64,000 nt of DNA, from NCBI GenBank assembly GCA_023426125.1, contig JAFABI010000067.1, positions 1 through 64,000 of the forward strand, in the 5' to 3' direction. The translations under genes were made by a program, and so were the position numbers. A model generated the notes under the pieces. It was given only the letters and a program-made list of their open reading frames with translations, ran no database searches and was not told the DNA's origin. Below, one piece after another: positions 63,706 through 64,000 of this stretch; the stretch's first letter is position 1, and every line of letters begins with the position of its first letter. The stretch is from Bacillota bacterium. Lineage in GTDB: Bacteria; Bacillota; Clostridia; Acetivibrionales; DTU013.

Positions 63706-64000
63706 ATGAAAAAATTTAAAAGAATTTATGTGGAAATAACCAACAAATGCAACCTTTCCTGTGATTTCTGCCCGGGCTCAGGAAGAAGGGAAGGGTATAT
63801 GGATAGAAGGCTGTTCGGAAGAATTCTTGAAGAGGTGGAAAAATTCACCGGACAGCTTTATTTCCATGTCCTGGGGGAGCCGCTGCTGCACCCGGAGTTG
63901 GGTGATTTTCTGGATATGTGCGGAGAGCATGGCCTGAAGGTTAATATAACTACCAACGGGACCTTGATCGAAAGAAAGTCGGAAATATTGCTATCCAGAC
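63706..64000 (+). CDS. Radical SAM protein, 3' end outside window
   Basis: The first 98 residues of a radical SAM enzyme: cluster motif CNLSCDFC at residues 15-22, then FHVLGEPLLHPELGDFLDMC and VNITTNGTLI, the usual second and third strands of the barrel in the SPASM/MoaA-like group. It begins just after the preceding radical SAM gene and is probably co-transcribed with it. The C-terminal region that would tell the subgroup is not in the window. Confidence 0.85.
   Translation, partial: MKKFKRIYVEITNKCNLSCDFCPGSGRREGYMDRRLFGRILEEVEKFTGQLYFHVLGEPLLHPELGDFLDMCGEHGLKVNITTNGTLIERKSEILLSR

Overview
The window looks like chromosome from a Gram-positive anaerobe of the class Clostridia (Bacillota). 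The evidence is strong GGAGG-type ribosome binding sites, sigma-A promoters of the TTGAAA-17-TATAAT kind, LplA/LplB/LplC transporters under YesM/YesN regulators, GH4 and GH2 glycosidases, an MttB-family methyltransferase and a FapA/DUF342 protein. No rRNA, tRNA, CRISPR array or intact insertion sequence was recognised. The genus cannot be named from this sequence.

Layout. 1-4.8 kb is an accessory edge: the 3' part of a REP-associated (Y1) transposase, a decayed serine hydrolase, an AT-rich methyltransferase and two EamA exporters. 4.8-22.4 kb is the most striking part: a DUF2442 gene, then a PfaD-type enoyl reductase, a KS-AT-ACP-KR megasynthase, a 2229-residue KS-CLF-DH-DH-PSDH-acyltransferase megasynthase, a CDP-diglyceride synthase, a CDP-alcohol phosphotransferase paralog with a broken catalytic motif, a multi-spanning permease and an intact phosphatidylserine-synthase-like enzyme. 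Read together these could make an unusual acyl chain, place it on a glycerophosphate backbone and turn it into a phospholipid: a polyunsaturated-fatty-acid-synthase-like system joined to dedicated phospholipid genes. 22.7-34.5 kb is a carbohydrate region with two YesN regulators, a YesM kinase, a solute-binding lipoprotein, two permeases and a large secreted clan GH-A hydrolase whose 3' end is broken.

34.5-39.6 kb holds a LytTR regulator fossil, a CsrA-like gene with no ordinary start codon, and a CheY / FapA / triple-GAF trio. 39.8-49 kb is a LacI-controlled amino-sugar operon (ABC permeases, binding protein, GH4, BadF-type kinase, NagB-type deaminase) that ends, translationally coupled, in an MttB-family methyltransferase. 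This raises the possibility that the substrate is an N-methylated amino sugar. 49-62 kb has a catalase, an epimerase, a GH2 beta-galactosidase with a nearby AraC regulator, a TIM-barrel-like protein paired with a GlcD-type oxidase, a hypothetical protein and a 12-cysteine mini-protein. 62.2-64 kb begins a radical SAM cluster cut by the window end.

Small palindromic repeats are frequent: at least five families sit in intergenic DNA, in 5' leaders, across a stop codon and, once, in frame inside the largest megasynthase.
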